Of a DNA stretch of 57,605 nt, positions 1 to 8,075 are shown piece after piece. Below the pieces are notes generated by a model. The model did not search any database. It was given only the letters and a program-made list of their open reading frames with translations, and was not told where the DNA came from. The stretch is from Nitrospira defluvii (GTDB taxonomy: Bacteria; Nitrospirota; Nitrospiria; Nitrospirales; Nitrospiraceae). Both the position numbers and the translations under genes were made by a program. The DNA lies in assembly GCA_011525625.1 (NCBI GenBank), contig WYAX01000035.1, forward strand, positions 1-57,605. Direction: 5' to 3'. Every line of letters starts with the position of its first letter. Position 1 is the first letter of the stretch.

Positions 1-696
1 CGCCTCGTCGACTCGGCGGCGCGCACAGACGTGGCGCTCGTTCTTCATCGCGCCGTGCGCCCCTCACCGTACTGCACGAGTACGCGTCGGGTCCTCCCGG
101 TTCCGCGCGCCGGTCTTGCCACGTGACGCGGCGCGTTCGCGACGAACCGTCATGAATCATGCGGGCTAGCCGGTTCTTCCCGGGGCCATCATCGTGGCTC
201 ACGAATTCCTCCGCAGGTCGTAGTCGCTCCCAGCCGACCCCGAACCCGTGTTGCCGTAATTGTTGTCCTGTCGGCCGGAAGCGTCTCCTGTGGCGATTTG
301 GCTTATCGAGGCAAGCCTGTCACAGCCCCTGGGCCTCAATCAATGCGTTATCAACAGAATCCACAGCTCGTGGCCCGCTCTCCGAGAGAAGGCACGCTGC
401 TGGTTGTTGGCGATTAAGATATTGATATTGTAGATCCTTATTGGTCGTTCGCTCTGCGCTCCTTTCAATCAACGCGGCGCCGGTATGGCGATTGCTCTGA
501 CCTGCGAGCGTGCGTCTGAGTGATGACCTGCTCGCGTCAGACGACAAAAAGATCGCTGCCATGTCAAAGATGTCGATTGAATCAGATAGGTAGAACGGAA
601 AGAATGCGGATCGTACGGTAGTCGACGCGGACCTATAGCCGTCCCAGCCTGTGGCCGCTCGTTACCGACCGTTCACGCATAAAGGAGATCGCGAGT
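1..696. other. Gene-free leader region
   Basis: About 700 bases without a convincing coding region. The short open frames here have no good ribosome binding site and give Arg/Pro/Ser-rich translations typical of chance frames in GC-rich DNA. The segment holds copy A of a dispersed repeat (105-183) and a locally AT-rich stretch near 410-440 that could contain the promoter of the downstream glycosyltransferase gene, although no clear -35/-10 pair is visible. The upstream gene must lie outside the window. Confidence 0.6.
105..183. repeat. Dispersed intergenic repeat, copy A
   Basis: This stretch aligns by eye with 20409-20487. Both copies share, in the same order, GCGCGCC-GTCTTGC, a GCG-rich spacer, the block CATGAATCATGC and an AGCCG end, with roughly three quarters of positions equal. 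Both copies lie between genes. The conserved centre contains the direct-repeat-like ATGAATCATG. The function is unknown: a remnant of a mobile element or a regulatory module are both possible. Confidence 0.55.
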
Positions 697-1770
697 ATGA
701 GGATTGCCCAGGTATCGCCGCTTTGGGAGAGCGTTCCCCCGAAGTTGTACGGAGGAACGGAACGCATCGTCTCCTACCTGACGGAGGAACTGGTCCGGCA
801 AGGGCACGAAGTGACGCTGTTCGCCAGCGGCGATTCCGTGACGCGGGCAAAGCTGGAGGCTCCGTGTCAGCAGGCGCTCCGACTGAACACCGGTATATTC
901 AACCGCGAGGCGCCGCTCATCCAGATGATGGAGCAGGTGTTTGCCGCGGCCGATCAGTTCGACCTGATCCATTCTCATCTCGACTTTCTGGCCTTTTCCT
1001 TATCCCGCCGTTGCCCTGTTCCCGTCGTGACGACGCTCCATGGCCGCTTGGATTTACCTGAACTTGTGCCGGTCTTCCGTGATTTTGCCGAAATGCCGTT
1101 GGTCTCCATCTCGAACTCCCAGCGCAAACCATTGCCCTGGTGTAACTGGGCCAATACGGTCTATCACGGCTTACCGAAGGATCTGTACAAGTTCAACGCA
1201 GAACCGGGCAAGTACCTGGCGTTCCTCGGCCGTGTTTCCCCGGAGAAGTGTCCGGATCAAGCGATCGAATTGGCCAAACGAGTCGGCATCCCTATGAAGA
1301 TGGCGGCGAAGGTGGATCCGGCTGACCGCGCCTATTTCGAACGGGTCGTGGAGCCGCTGCTCGACCATCCCTTGATCGAGTTTGTCGGCGAGATCACGGA
1401 CCGCGAGAAGAGCGAGTTCATCGGCAACGCGATCGGGTTGATCTGCCCCTATGACTGGCCGGAACCGTTCGGTCTCGTGCTGATCGAGAGCCTGGCTTGT
1501 GGTACACCGGTCCTCGCCTACCGCCGGGGTTCGATCCCGGAAATCATCAGTCATGGTGAGACCGGCTTCATCAGCGAAAATCTCGATGAAATGGTGAGCC
1601 AGGTGGAGAAGCTCGGCTCGATCGACCGGCATCGATGCCGGCAGGTGTTCGATGAGCGATTCACCGCCCAACGCATGACCACCGACTACGTGAAGATCTA
1701 TCAACAACTCATCGCTGATGCCGCTGCGCTTTCGGGGAAACCGAGGCCGCAGCACGCTTCGAACCTCTAG
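697..1770 (+). CDS. Glycosyltransferase family 4
   Basis: A 357-residue GT-B fold retaining glycosyltransferase, predicted to move a sugar from a nucleotide-sugar donor in the cytoplasm. The N-terminus (MRIAQVSPLWESVPPKLYGG, then TERIVSYLTEELVRQGHEV) is the usual acceptor-side Rossmann start of GT4 proteins. The donor-side EX7E motif is present as E256 to E264 in PEPFGLVLIES, followed by ACGTPVLAYRRGSIPE. The start is supported by AAAGGAG at about 681-687. The acceptor is unknown. A two-gene link to the MFS gene 33 bases downstream is likely, and a glycogen-debranching-type gene lies farther down, so a role in storage or surface glucan is possible but unproven. Confidence 0.85.
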   Translation: MRIAQVSPLWESVPPKLYGGTERIVSYLTEELVRQGHEVTLFASGDSVTRAKLEAPCQQALRLNTGIFNREAPLIQMMEQVFAAADQFDLIHSHLDFLAFSLSRRCPVPVVTTLHGRLDLPELVPVFRDFAEMPLVSISNSQRKPLPWCNWANTVYHGLPKDLYKFNAEPGKYLAFLGRVSPEKCPDQAIELAKRVGIPMKMAAKVDPADRAYFERVVEPLLDHPLIEFVGEITDREKSEFIGNAIGLICPYDWPEPFGLVLIESLACGTPVLAYRRGSIPEIISHGETGFISENLDEMVSQVEKLGSIDRHRCRQVFDERFTAQRMTTDYVKIYQQLIADAAALSGKPRPQHASNL

Positions 1771-1803
1771 TCAGCGCGATCTCAACCTCGCGGAAGGACC
1801 AGC

Positions 1804-3084
1804 ATGGCAGACGAGTCGCAGTCCACCTCTGAATCGAATGTCACCGGATGGCGGTTATTGGGGACCCGGGATTTCGGGTGCCTGTGGGCGGGCCAAGTCG
1901 TCTCCCAGATCGGCGACGGCCTGAACAAGGTCGCCCTCTTGTGGTTCGTCTATGAACTGACCGGATCGGCGCTCAAGATGACCGCGATCGGGTTGTTGCA
2001 GACCATTCCGCCGCTGGTGTTCGGCCCGCTCATCGGCGTCTATCTCGACCTGCTGCCGAAGAAAACCGTCATGATCGTCGTCGATCTCTTGCGAACATTG
2101 ATGGTCTTATTGATACCGCTGTTTTATACCTTCGATCTGCTGACGCTGGAGCGATTGTATGTTCTGGTGTTCCTCATCTCGATCGTCTCGACGATCTTTG
2201 GGCCGGCTCTGGCGTCAGCCGTGCCGCTCATTGTGCAACGTTCCCAACTCACGACGGCGAACGCGTTTATCCAGAGCACGACCAACATCGGTGTGCTGCT
2301 GGGACCGGCCATGAGCGGCTTGGGTATCGCGCTGATCGGCGCGCAAAACGTGCTGTACGTGGATGCCGCAACCTTTTTGGTCTCAGCGTTGTTCCTCTTC
2401 CCGATCCGGGTACGTGAGACCCGCACCACGAAGGGGCTGGATGTGCTGTCTACTCCGGTGATGCAGGACATGATGGTAGGATTCCGGTTCGTGTTCTTAC
2501 AGCACCGCGTGGTCTTTTCCCTGATGATCACGGCAGTCTTATATAACCTTGCCATCAGCGCGTTTGTCTTCCTCCTGCCGGTGGTCGCCAAAGAACTGCT
2601 GCAGGTGGGGCCAATGGAGCTGGGGTGGTTGTGGTCCGCTCTCGGAATTGGAATGCTGGCCGCCTCCATCTGGCTGGCCCGCACTCCGCAAGGCAGTTTC
2701 CAAGATCGGATCGGCAAGATCGGCCGGTCGTTGACCATCGGCGGGGTCGCGGTCTGCGCCCTCGGGTTGATCCAAACGCCGGTGTTGTTCAGCACGTTCC
2801 TGTTGATTGTGATCATCGGCGGTAGTACATCGCTCTTTTATCCGGTCGTGTGGGCCATGCTCCAGGAAGTGACGCCTGAGCATCTTCTCGGGCGCGTGTT
2901 CACCACGTTTAGCGTCGGCAGTATGGCGTCCGCCATGGTCGGCATGGCTGGATTCGGTTGGGCGGCTGATGCCTTGGGGCCTGCCGTGAGCCTGATTGGA
3001 ATCGGACTGCTCTTGTTGGTTACTGCCATGGTCACGGTGCAGGTGAGCCGCCGTGGCCTCATGGTGAGTCCGGCTGTTGCCTGA
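1804..3084 (+). CDS. MFS transporter (MFS_3/EntS-like)
   Basis: A 426-residue integral membrane protein with about twelve hydrophobic segments. The start region GTRDFGCLWAGQVVSQIGD and the following LLWFVYELTGSALKMT are typical of the MFS_3 (enterobactin exporter EntS-like) group, whose members mostly export small molecules. Loop 2-3 carries the MFS signature in the form GVYLDLLPKKT. GGAAGGACC precedes the ATG. It is clearly paralogous to the gene at 4448-5743, with which it shares long stretches such as the QIGDG and GLLQT..P segments, so the two bracket the BON-domain gene. The substrate is not visible from sequence. Confidence 0.85.
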   Translation: MADESQSTSESNVTGWRLLGTRDFGCLWAGQVVSQIGDGLNKVALLWFVYELTGSALKMTAIGLLQTIPPLVFGPLIGVYLDLLPKKTVMIVVDLLRTLMVLLIPLFYTFDLLTLERLYVLVFLISIVSTIFGPALASAVPLIVQRSQLTTANAFIQSTTNIGVLLGPAMSGLGIALIGAQNVLYVDAATFLVSALFLFPIRVRETRTTKGLDVLSTPVMQDMMVGFRFVFLQHRVVFSLMITAVLYNLAISAFVFLLPVVAKELLQVGPMELGWLWSALGIGMLAASIWLARTPQGSFQDRIGKIGRSLTIGGVAVCALGLIQTPVLFSTFLLIVIIGGSTSLFYPVVWAMLQEVTPEHLLGRVFTTFSVGSMASAMVGMAGFGWAADALGPAVSLIGIGLLLLVTAMVTVQVSRRGLMVSPAVA

Positions 3085-3299
3085 TCTCTTCCCTCTCCAT
3101 CTTCCCTGAACGACTCCCGTGGCAGCCTCCGGACTTGCCTGACCTGATGCTGCCGTCGCGTGCTTTGTGTGGCTCTCGTTAGTGTTGCTTTCTGCTTCTC
3201 CCTCGCGTATGTCTTTTCCTTCCGGAGTGATGGGCATTGGGTTCGGGGGCGCTGGTGACCGGCGCCCGGTGCATTTCCATTCATGAGGGGCATATGCCT

Positions 3300-4328
3300 A
3301 TGCGGACGATACAGACCGTGTGTGCAATAGGGGTGGTCACGCTTATCGTGACATCGGGATTGTGCGGAATCGGCTCGGCCCTGTGGGCGGAGCAGGTCCC
3401 GGAGGGGAAACCTGAGGTCCCCGCAGTGCCAAAATCGAAAGAGCCTGAGGCGAAGGCGAAGGACACTGACACGAAGCCGCGAGAGGGGGATGCCAAACCG
3501 AAGGAGCAGGACGCCAAGCCGCCGGAGCAAAGGGCAAAAGATTCCGACAGCAAAGTGAAAGAGGCGGAATTCAAAAACAAGGATGCGGATACGAAGCCCA
3601 AGGAGTCAGAGGCCAAACCGAAAGAGTCGGAGCCCAAGGCGAAGGTCAAGGAGCCTGAACATAAGGCGAAGGAAACCGAGCAGAAGTCGAAGGACACTGA
3701 ACCCAAGGCGAAAGAGGCTGACGCGAAACCGAAAGATCCTGAGGCCGTAGCGGAGCATCCGTGCCCGTCCGTGCCTCACCCAGCGGAGGCCAAACCGGCA
3801 GCTGAGACTCCGGCTCCTACAGGCGACACCGCGGCGGGTGACCGTCCGAAGGCCGCCGAATCGGAAGCCAAGAAGCCGGTGCGCTCGGCGATGGTGACCG
3901 CCAAACTCGCGCTCATGGCGGACCCGCACTTGTTCCCGTACGACATCGAAGTGGACGCGAAGGACAAGGACCTCGTTTTGCTGGGCAAGGTGGGGCAAGA
4001 GTCAGACAAGCGCGTGGCGAGCGATATCGTGCGCTGTCTGGAAGGCGTGCATGCCGTAGAAAATCGTCTCAAGATCGAGCCCGATGCGGCACATGGTTTG
4101 GTCGGAGAACGTGACAAGATCATCACGCAGTTGGTGAAAGAACGGTTTGAGAAGAGCAAAACCTTGCAATCGGTCAAATTCGATGTGAAAACAGACAATG
4201 GCATCGTAACCCTTGCCGGAGCGACGCGTTTTCAAATCATCGTGCTCGAAGCGGCTCAGGCGGCTCGCCAGGTTCCCGGTGTGCGCGCGGTGAATACGGA
4301 TGCGGTGCGATTGGTCGCGGGAGAATAA
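3300..4328 (+). CDS. Exported BON-domain protein with Lys/Glu heptapeptide repeats
   Basis: The 342-residue product begins with a signal peptide (hydrophobic VCAIGVVTLIVTSGLCGIG, cleavage near ALWA-EQ). The next 100 residues are low-complexity Lys/Glu/Asp/Pro-rich repeats. The C-terminal half contains two BON domains: about SAMVTAKLALMADP to ENRLKIEP, and RDKIITQLVKERF to the end. BON domains are known to bind phospholipid or envelope surfaces in proteins such as OsmY. GAGGGG at 3285-3290 lies nine bases before ATG 3300, so this start is preferred over 3294 or the longer frame from 3237. Likely periplasmic; the role is unknown. Confidence 0.8.
   Translation: MRTIQTVCAIGVVTLIVTSGLCGIGSALWAEQVPEGKPEVPAVPKSKEPEAKAKDTDTKPREGDAKPKEQDAKPPEQRAKDSDSKVKEAEFKNKDADTKPKESEAKPKESEPKAKVKEPEHKAKETEQKSKDTEPKAKEADAKPKDPEAVAEHPCPSVPHPAEAKPAAETPAPTGDTAAGDRPKAAESEAKKPVRSAMVTAKLALMADPHLFPYDIEVDAKDKDLVLLGKVGQESDKRVASDIVRCLEGVHAVENRLKIEPDAAHGLVGERDKIITQLVKERFEKSKTLQSVKFDVKTDNGIVTLAGATRFQIIVLEAAQAARQVPGVRAVNTDAVRLVAGE
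3432..3745 (+). repeat. Degenerate 21-bp coding tandem repeat
   Basis: Inside the BON gene the translation reads as consecutive seven-residue units such as PKESEAK, PKESEPK, AKETEQK, SKDTEPK and AKEADAK, about a dozen in all, with a few insertions. The DNA period is 21 bases with considerable divergence between units. The product is a highly charged, probably extended spacer between the signal peptide and the BON domains. Confidence 0.7.
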
Positions 4329-4354
4329 CCCAGGGGCCGAGAGGCTGGATCCAC

Positions 4355-4369
4355 AGGAGGTTCGACACG
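4355..4369 (+). promoter_or_regulatory. Strong Shine-Dalgarno without a standard start codon
   Basis: AGGAGG at 4355-4360 is the best ribosome binding site in this part of the window, yet no ATG, GTG or TTG follows at normal distance in the MFS frame. The in-frame codon at the right spacing is ACG (4367-4369). This either marks a non-standard initiation codon or a start codon changed by mutation or sequencing error. Confidence 0.45.
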
Positions 4370-4447
4370 CAGTCTGCTGACGCCATAGCCACACCGCGCG
4401 CAAGCGGAACAGGGCCAGGACGCCCGAACGTCAAGTGGTCGCCGCAC

Positions 4448-5743
4448 TTGTTGACGCGCGACTTTACGCTGGTCTGGTGGGGCCAGATGGTCTCGCAGAT
4501 CGGCGATGGGGTGTCGAAACTCGCGCTGCTCTGGTTTGTCTACTCCATCACCGGTTCCCCTCTTAAGACGACGATGATCGGGCTGCTGCAGACCTTGCCG
4601 CCCATCCTCTTCGGTCCCTTCATCGGTGTGATCGTCGACCGCGTTCCCAAGAAGCTGCTGTTGGTCAGCAGCGATTTGATCCGCGCGATTGTGTTGGGCG
4701 TGTTGCCCTGCCTCCTGCCGGTGGAGTCCTTCAGTATCGAGCGGCTGTATCTCATGGTGTTTGTCCATGCAGTCGCTTCGGCGGTATTCGGCCCGGCGTT
4801 GACGGCCGCGATCCCCTCGTTGGTCTCGCGCCATGAGTTCACCGCGGCCAATGCCTTGCTTCAGACGACGACCAGTATCGGTATCATCCTCGGACCGGCG
4901 TTGAGCGGGGTAGGAATTGCGACCATGAGTTCACAAGAGGTGCTGTGTGTCAATGCGGTGAGTTATGTGATTTCAGCGGCCTGTTTTGTCTTCGTCCGGT
5001 TTCCTCGGGCGGCGACGCAGCCGGCAGGAGACGGCTCGCTGTCCGGAACGTTTCAGGAGGTGTTGGACGGCTTTCATTATGTGCTCCGTCGGCAGCGGGT
5101 GATCCTGATGTTGATCGGGGCCGCATCGATGTATACCTTTTCCACCAGTGCCTTCAGTACCCTCTTCCCGGTGTTCGGGAAAAAACTGCTGGATCTCGGG
5201 CCGATCGAGGTCGGCTACCTGTGGTCGGCATTCGGCGTCGGCCTGCTGTTGGTGTCACTGGGCCTCGTGTCCCTGTCGGCCTGGTCACTGCCCAAGCGCA
5301 TTCAACTGATGGGGATGTCCAGTTTCGTCAGCGGTCTGGCATTGTTCGGACTGGTTGTGACCACGAATCGATTGGCGGCCGCAGCATTGATGGTGATCAT
5401 TGGAATGGGGGCCGGGACGCTGACGCCGGTGGCCTGGGGGGTCTTGCAGGAGATTGCTCCTGCTTCCCTCTTGGGGCGCGTGTTGGCGATTTACAATCTT
5501 GGAGCGATGACCTCCGCGATTGCGGGGATGACGATTTTCGGGTGGGTGACGCAAGAATTCGGCGAACGACCCAGTGTCTTCGGAATTGGTGTCGGCTTGT
5601 TCCTCTCCGCGATGGTGTCCATACGAGTGGGGCGGTGGGTGCAGGTCAATTGGGCTGAAGCGACGGCTCCTGCTGAAGGCGAGACCCCGGAGGTGGTGAT
5701 GGTCACGCAGCCGACAAGCCAGTCGAGCGCGTCAGTGTCATGA
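4448..5743 (+). CDS. MFS transporter, paralogue of the 1804 gene
   Basis: At least 431 residues and about twelve membrane segments, MFS_3/EntS-like. The start LTRDFTLVWWGQMVSQIGDG aligns with the paralogue, and the loop signature reads GVIVDRVPKK. The listed start is TTG 4448 and has no ribosome binding site. The frame stays open upstream, and a perfect AGGAGG (4355-4360) is followed six bases later by an in-frame ACG at 4367. Starting there adds 27 residues, giving a cytoplasmic N-terminus similar in length to the paralogue, so the true start may be this rare codon. The gene follows the BON gene directly. The substrate is unknown. Confidence 0.82.
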   Translation: MLTRDFTLVWWGQMVSQIGDGVSKLALLWFVYSITGSPLKTTMIGLLQTLPPILFGPFIGVIVDRVPKKLLLVSSDLIRAIVLGVLPCLLPVESFSIERLYLMVFVHAVASAVFGPALTAAIPSLVSRHEFTAANALLQTTTSIGIILGPALSGVGIATMSSQEVLCVNAVSYVISAACFVFVRFPRAATQPAGDGSLSGTFQEVLDGFHYVLRRQRVILMLIGAASMYTFSTSAFSTLFPVFGKKLLDLGPIEVGYLWSAFGVGLLLVSLGLVSLSAWSLPKRIQLMGMSSFVSGLALFGLVVTTNRLAAAALMVIIGMGAGTLTPVAWGVLQEIAPASLLGRVLAIYNLGAMTSAIAGMTIFGWVTQEFGERPSVFGIGVGLFLSAMVSIRVGRWVQVNWAEATAPAEGETPEVVMVTQPTSQSSASVS

Positions 5744-5877
5744 ACGGTGTAGTGCCGCTATCCTCCAGGCCAGCCAGAAGAAGACTCAAGGAAGTTCGTC
5801 GCGGACAGTGATGCCGGGCGGTGCAATGAGCGGCTGTGTGGATCGCGCCGGCGATAGCGGGAGGACGGGAGGACGAC

Positions 5878-8043
5878 GTGGAAGAAATCATCAGTGTCAA
5901 TGATCAGTTCTATATTCTGGCCAGTTCATCGATGGCGGATGATCGTACCCGTGTGCTCAAGCATGGGGAAACGTTCGGGGTGTTCGACCGATATGGCGAC
6001 ATTCAACCGGTGGGCCGGGGCACACAAGGGGTCTTTCACCAGGGCACCCGGTTTCTTTCGCGTCAGGAAGTGTTCCTGAACAATGACCGGCCGATGTTGT
6101 TGAGTTCAACCGTCAAAGAAGATAACGCGCTCCTGGCCGTGGATTTGACCAATCCGGACCTCTATCGGGACGGCCGGATCGCCATCCCTCGCGGTAGTGT
6201 CCACGTGTTTCGCTCGCGTTTCCTCTGGAAGGGCGTGAGCTACGAGCGATTTCGGTTGTCGAACTATAGCCTGGCGCCGGTGAATATGACCTTGTCGATC
6301 CGTTTTGAGGCCGACTTCGCAGATATCTTCGAGGTTCGAGGTAAGAAGCGCGAACGGAAGGGGCGGATGCTGCCGAATGTGTTGCGGAAGGATCTGCTGG
6401 TCTTGCGGTATGAAGGCCTCGATGAAGTGACGCGAGAAGCGCGGATTCAGTTTTCTCCGGAGCCGTTGGAGATCTCGGCCTCGCAGGCGACCTTCGGGAT
6501 CGAATTGGAGCCGAAGGGGGAAATTGAAGTGGCCGTGACGATGGCGTGCGATGTCGAGGACTGCCACCGCCCCCTCGTACCGTATGATGCCGCGATGGCC
6601 GAAGCCGGGTTGGCCTTCGGTGCAGAGCCGTCCGAGGATTGCTGCATCCAGACCTCGAACGCCCAGTTCAACGAGTGGTGGAATCGTTCGGTATTGGACG
6701 TCCGGATGATGGTGACGGACACGAACGAAGGGCCCTATCCCTACGCCGGTGTGCCCTGGTTTAGTACGCCGTTCGGGCGGGACGGCGTCATCACGGCGCT
6801 AGAGTGTTTATGGATCAGGCCGGAGTTGTCGCGAGGGGTGTTGGCCTACTTGGCGTCGACGCAAGCCAAGGAAGTGAATCCGGCACAAGATGCCGAGCCG
6901 GGAAAGATCTTGCACGAAACCCGCAAAGGAGAGATGGCGGCCCTCCATGAAATTCCGTTCGGGCTCTATTACGGGAGCGTCGATTCCACCCCGCTGTTTG
7001 TGATGTTGGCCGGTGCCTATTACGAGCGCACGGCGGATTTGGCCTTCATTCAATCCATCTGGTCCAATCTCGAAGCGGCGCTGACCTGGATGGATACGTA
7101 CGGCGATCCTGACCGCGACGGATTCGTGGAGTATGTACGGAAGTCTCCCACCGGATTGGACAATCAGGGGTGGAAGGACTCGCACGATTCGATTTCGCAT
7201 GCGGACGGATCGTTGGCCGAGGGGCCGATCGCCTTGTGCGAGGTGCAAGGGTACGTGTATGACGCCAAGGTGCAGGCCTCGAAGCTTGCGGAGGCCTTGG
7301 GGTATGGCGATCGTGCCAGTCAGCTCAGGAGGCAGGCGCGATCACTCAAGGAGCGGTTCGACGAGGCGTTCTGGTGCGAAGAATCCTCCACCTATGCCCT
7401 GGCCTTGGACGGACGGAAGCGGCCCTGTCGAGTGAAGACGTCGAACGCGGGCCATTGTCTGTATACGGGGATCGCCACCGACGAGCATGCGCGACGTGTG
7501 GCCGAGACGCTGATGTCGGATGAATTATTCAGCGGCTGGGGCGTCAGGACGCTGGCCGACTCAGAACGACGGTACAATCCCATGTCCTACCATAACGGAT
7601 CAATCTGGCCCCATGACAACGCGATGATCGCCGTCGGGCTCGCGCGCTACGGCCTCAAGTCGGGCGTGGAAAAAATCATGACCGGAATGTTCGAGGTCAG
7701 TCTTGTTCTCGATTTTCATCGGTTGCCGGAACTCTTCTGTGGATTTGTGCGCAGGCCCGGCCAGGGCCTCACGCGGTATCCGGTGGCCTGCAACCCTCAA
7801 GCCTGGGCGGCAGGCTCGGCGTTTATGGCCTTGCAGGCCTGTCTGGGGCTGTCGATCATCGCCTCGGAGCAGAAGATGGTATTCAACTATCCGATCCTGC
7901 CGGAATTCATCGACGAGATGCAGATCAAGAATGTAAAAGTGGGAAGCGCATCGGTGGATCTTCTCCTTCGCCGCCATGATCTTGATGTCGGCATCACCGT
8001 GACTCGTCGTGTCGGGAAGGTCGAGGTGGTGTCGGTGAAATAG
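5878..8043 (+). CDS. Glycogen-debranching-type amylo-alpha-1,6-glucosidase
   Basis: A 721-residue cytoplasmic enzyme with an N-terminal GDE_N_bis-like beta domain (about residues 15-230) and a C-terminal (alpha/alpha)6-barrel amylo-alpha-1,6-glucosidase domain. Diagnostic motifs are PWFSTPFGRDG near residue 292, the following segment ending HETRKGEMA, and YHNGSIWPHDNAMIA. The family acts on alpha-glucan branch points or related oligosaccharides; the precise substrate of this bacterial branch is not settled. GTG 5878 is preferred because GGGAGGAC lies just upstream and VEEIISVNDQFYIL begins the conserved region; the upstream GTG 5836 is less likely. It is the last plus-strand gene of the carbohydrate group. 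Confidence 0.85.
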   Translation: MEEIISVNDQFYILASSSMADDRTRVLKHGETFGVFDRYGDIQPVGRGTQGVFHQGTRFLSRQEVFLNNDRPMLLSSTVKEDNALLAVDLTNPDLYRDGRIAIPRGSVHVFRSRFLWKGVSYERFRLSNYSLAPVNMTLSIRFEADFADIFEVRGKKRERKGRMLPNVLRKDLLVLRYEGLDEVTREARIQFSPEPLEISASQATFGIELEPKGEIEVAVTMACDVEDCHRPLVPYDAAMAEAGLAFGAEPSEDCCIQTSNAQFNEWWNRSVLDVRMMVTDTNEGPYPYAGVPWFSTPFGRDGVITALECLWIRPELSRGVLAYLASTQAKEVNPAQDAEPGKILHETRKGEMAALHEIPFGLYYGSVDSTPLFVMLAGAYYERTADLAFIQSIWSNLEAALTWMDTYGDPDRDGFVEYVRKSPTGLDNQGWKDSHDSISHADGSLAEGPIALCEVQGYVYDAKVQASKLAEALGYGDRASQLRRQARSLKERFDEAFWCEESSTYALALDGRKRPCRVKTSNAGHCLYTGIATDEHARRVAETLMSDELFSGWGVRTLADSERRYNPMSYHNGSIWPHDNAMIAVGLARYGLKSGVEKIMTGMFEVSLVLDFHRLPELFCGFVRRPGQGLTRYPVACNPQAWAAGSAFMALQACLGLSIIASEQKMVFNYPILPEFIDEMQIKNVKVGSASVDLLLRRHDLDVGITVTRRVGKVEVVSVK

Positions 8044-8075
8044 CGATTCGACTCCGGCAACACGTGGCCGATCGC

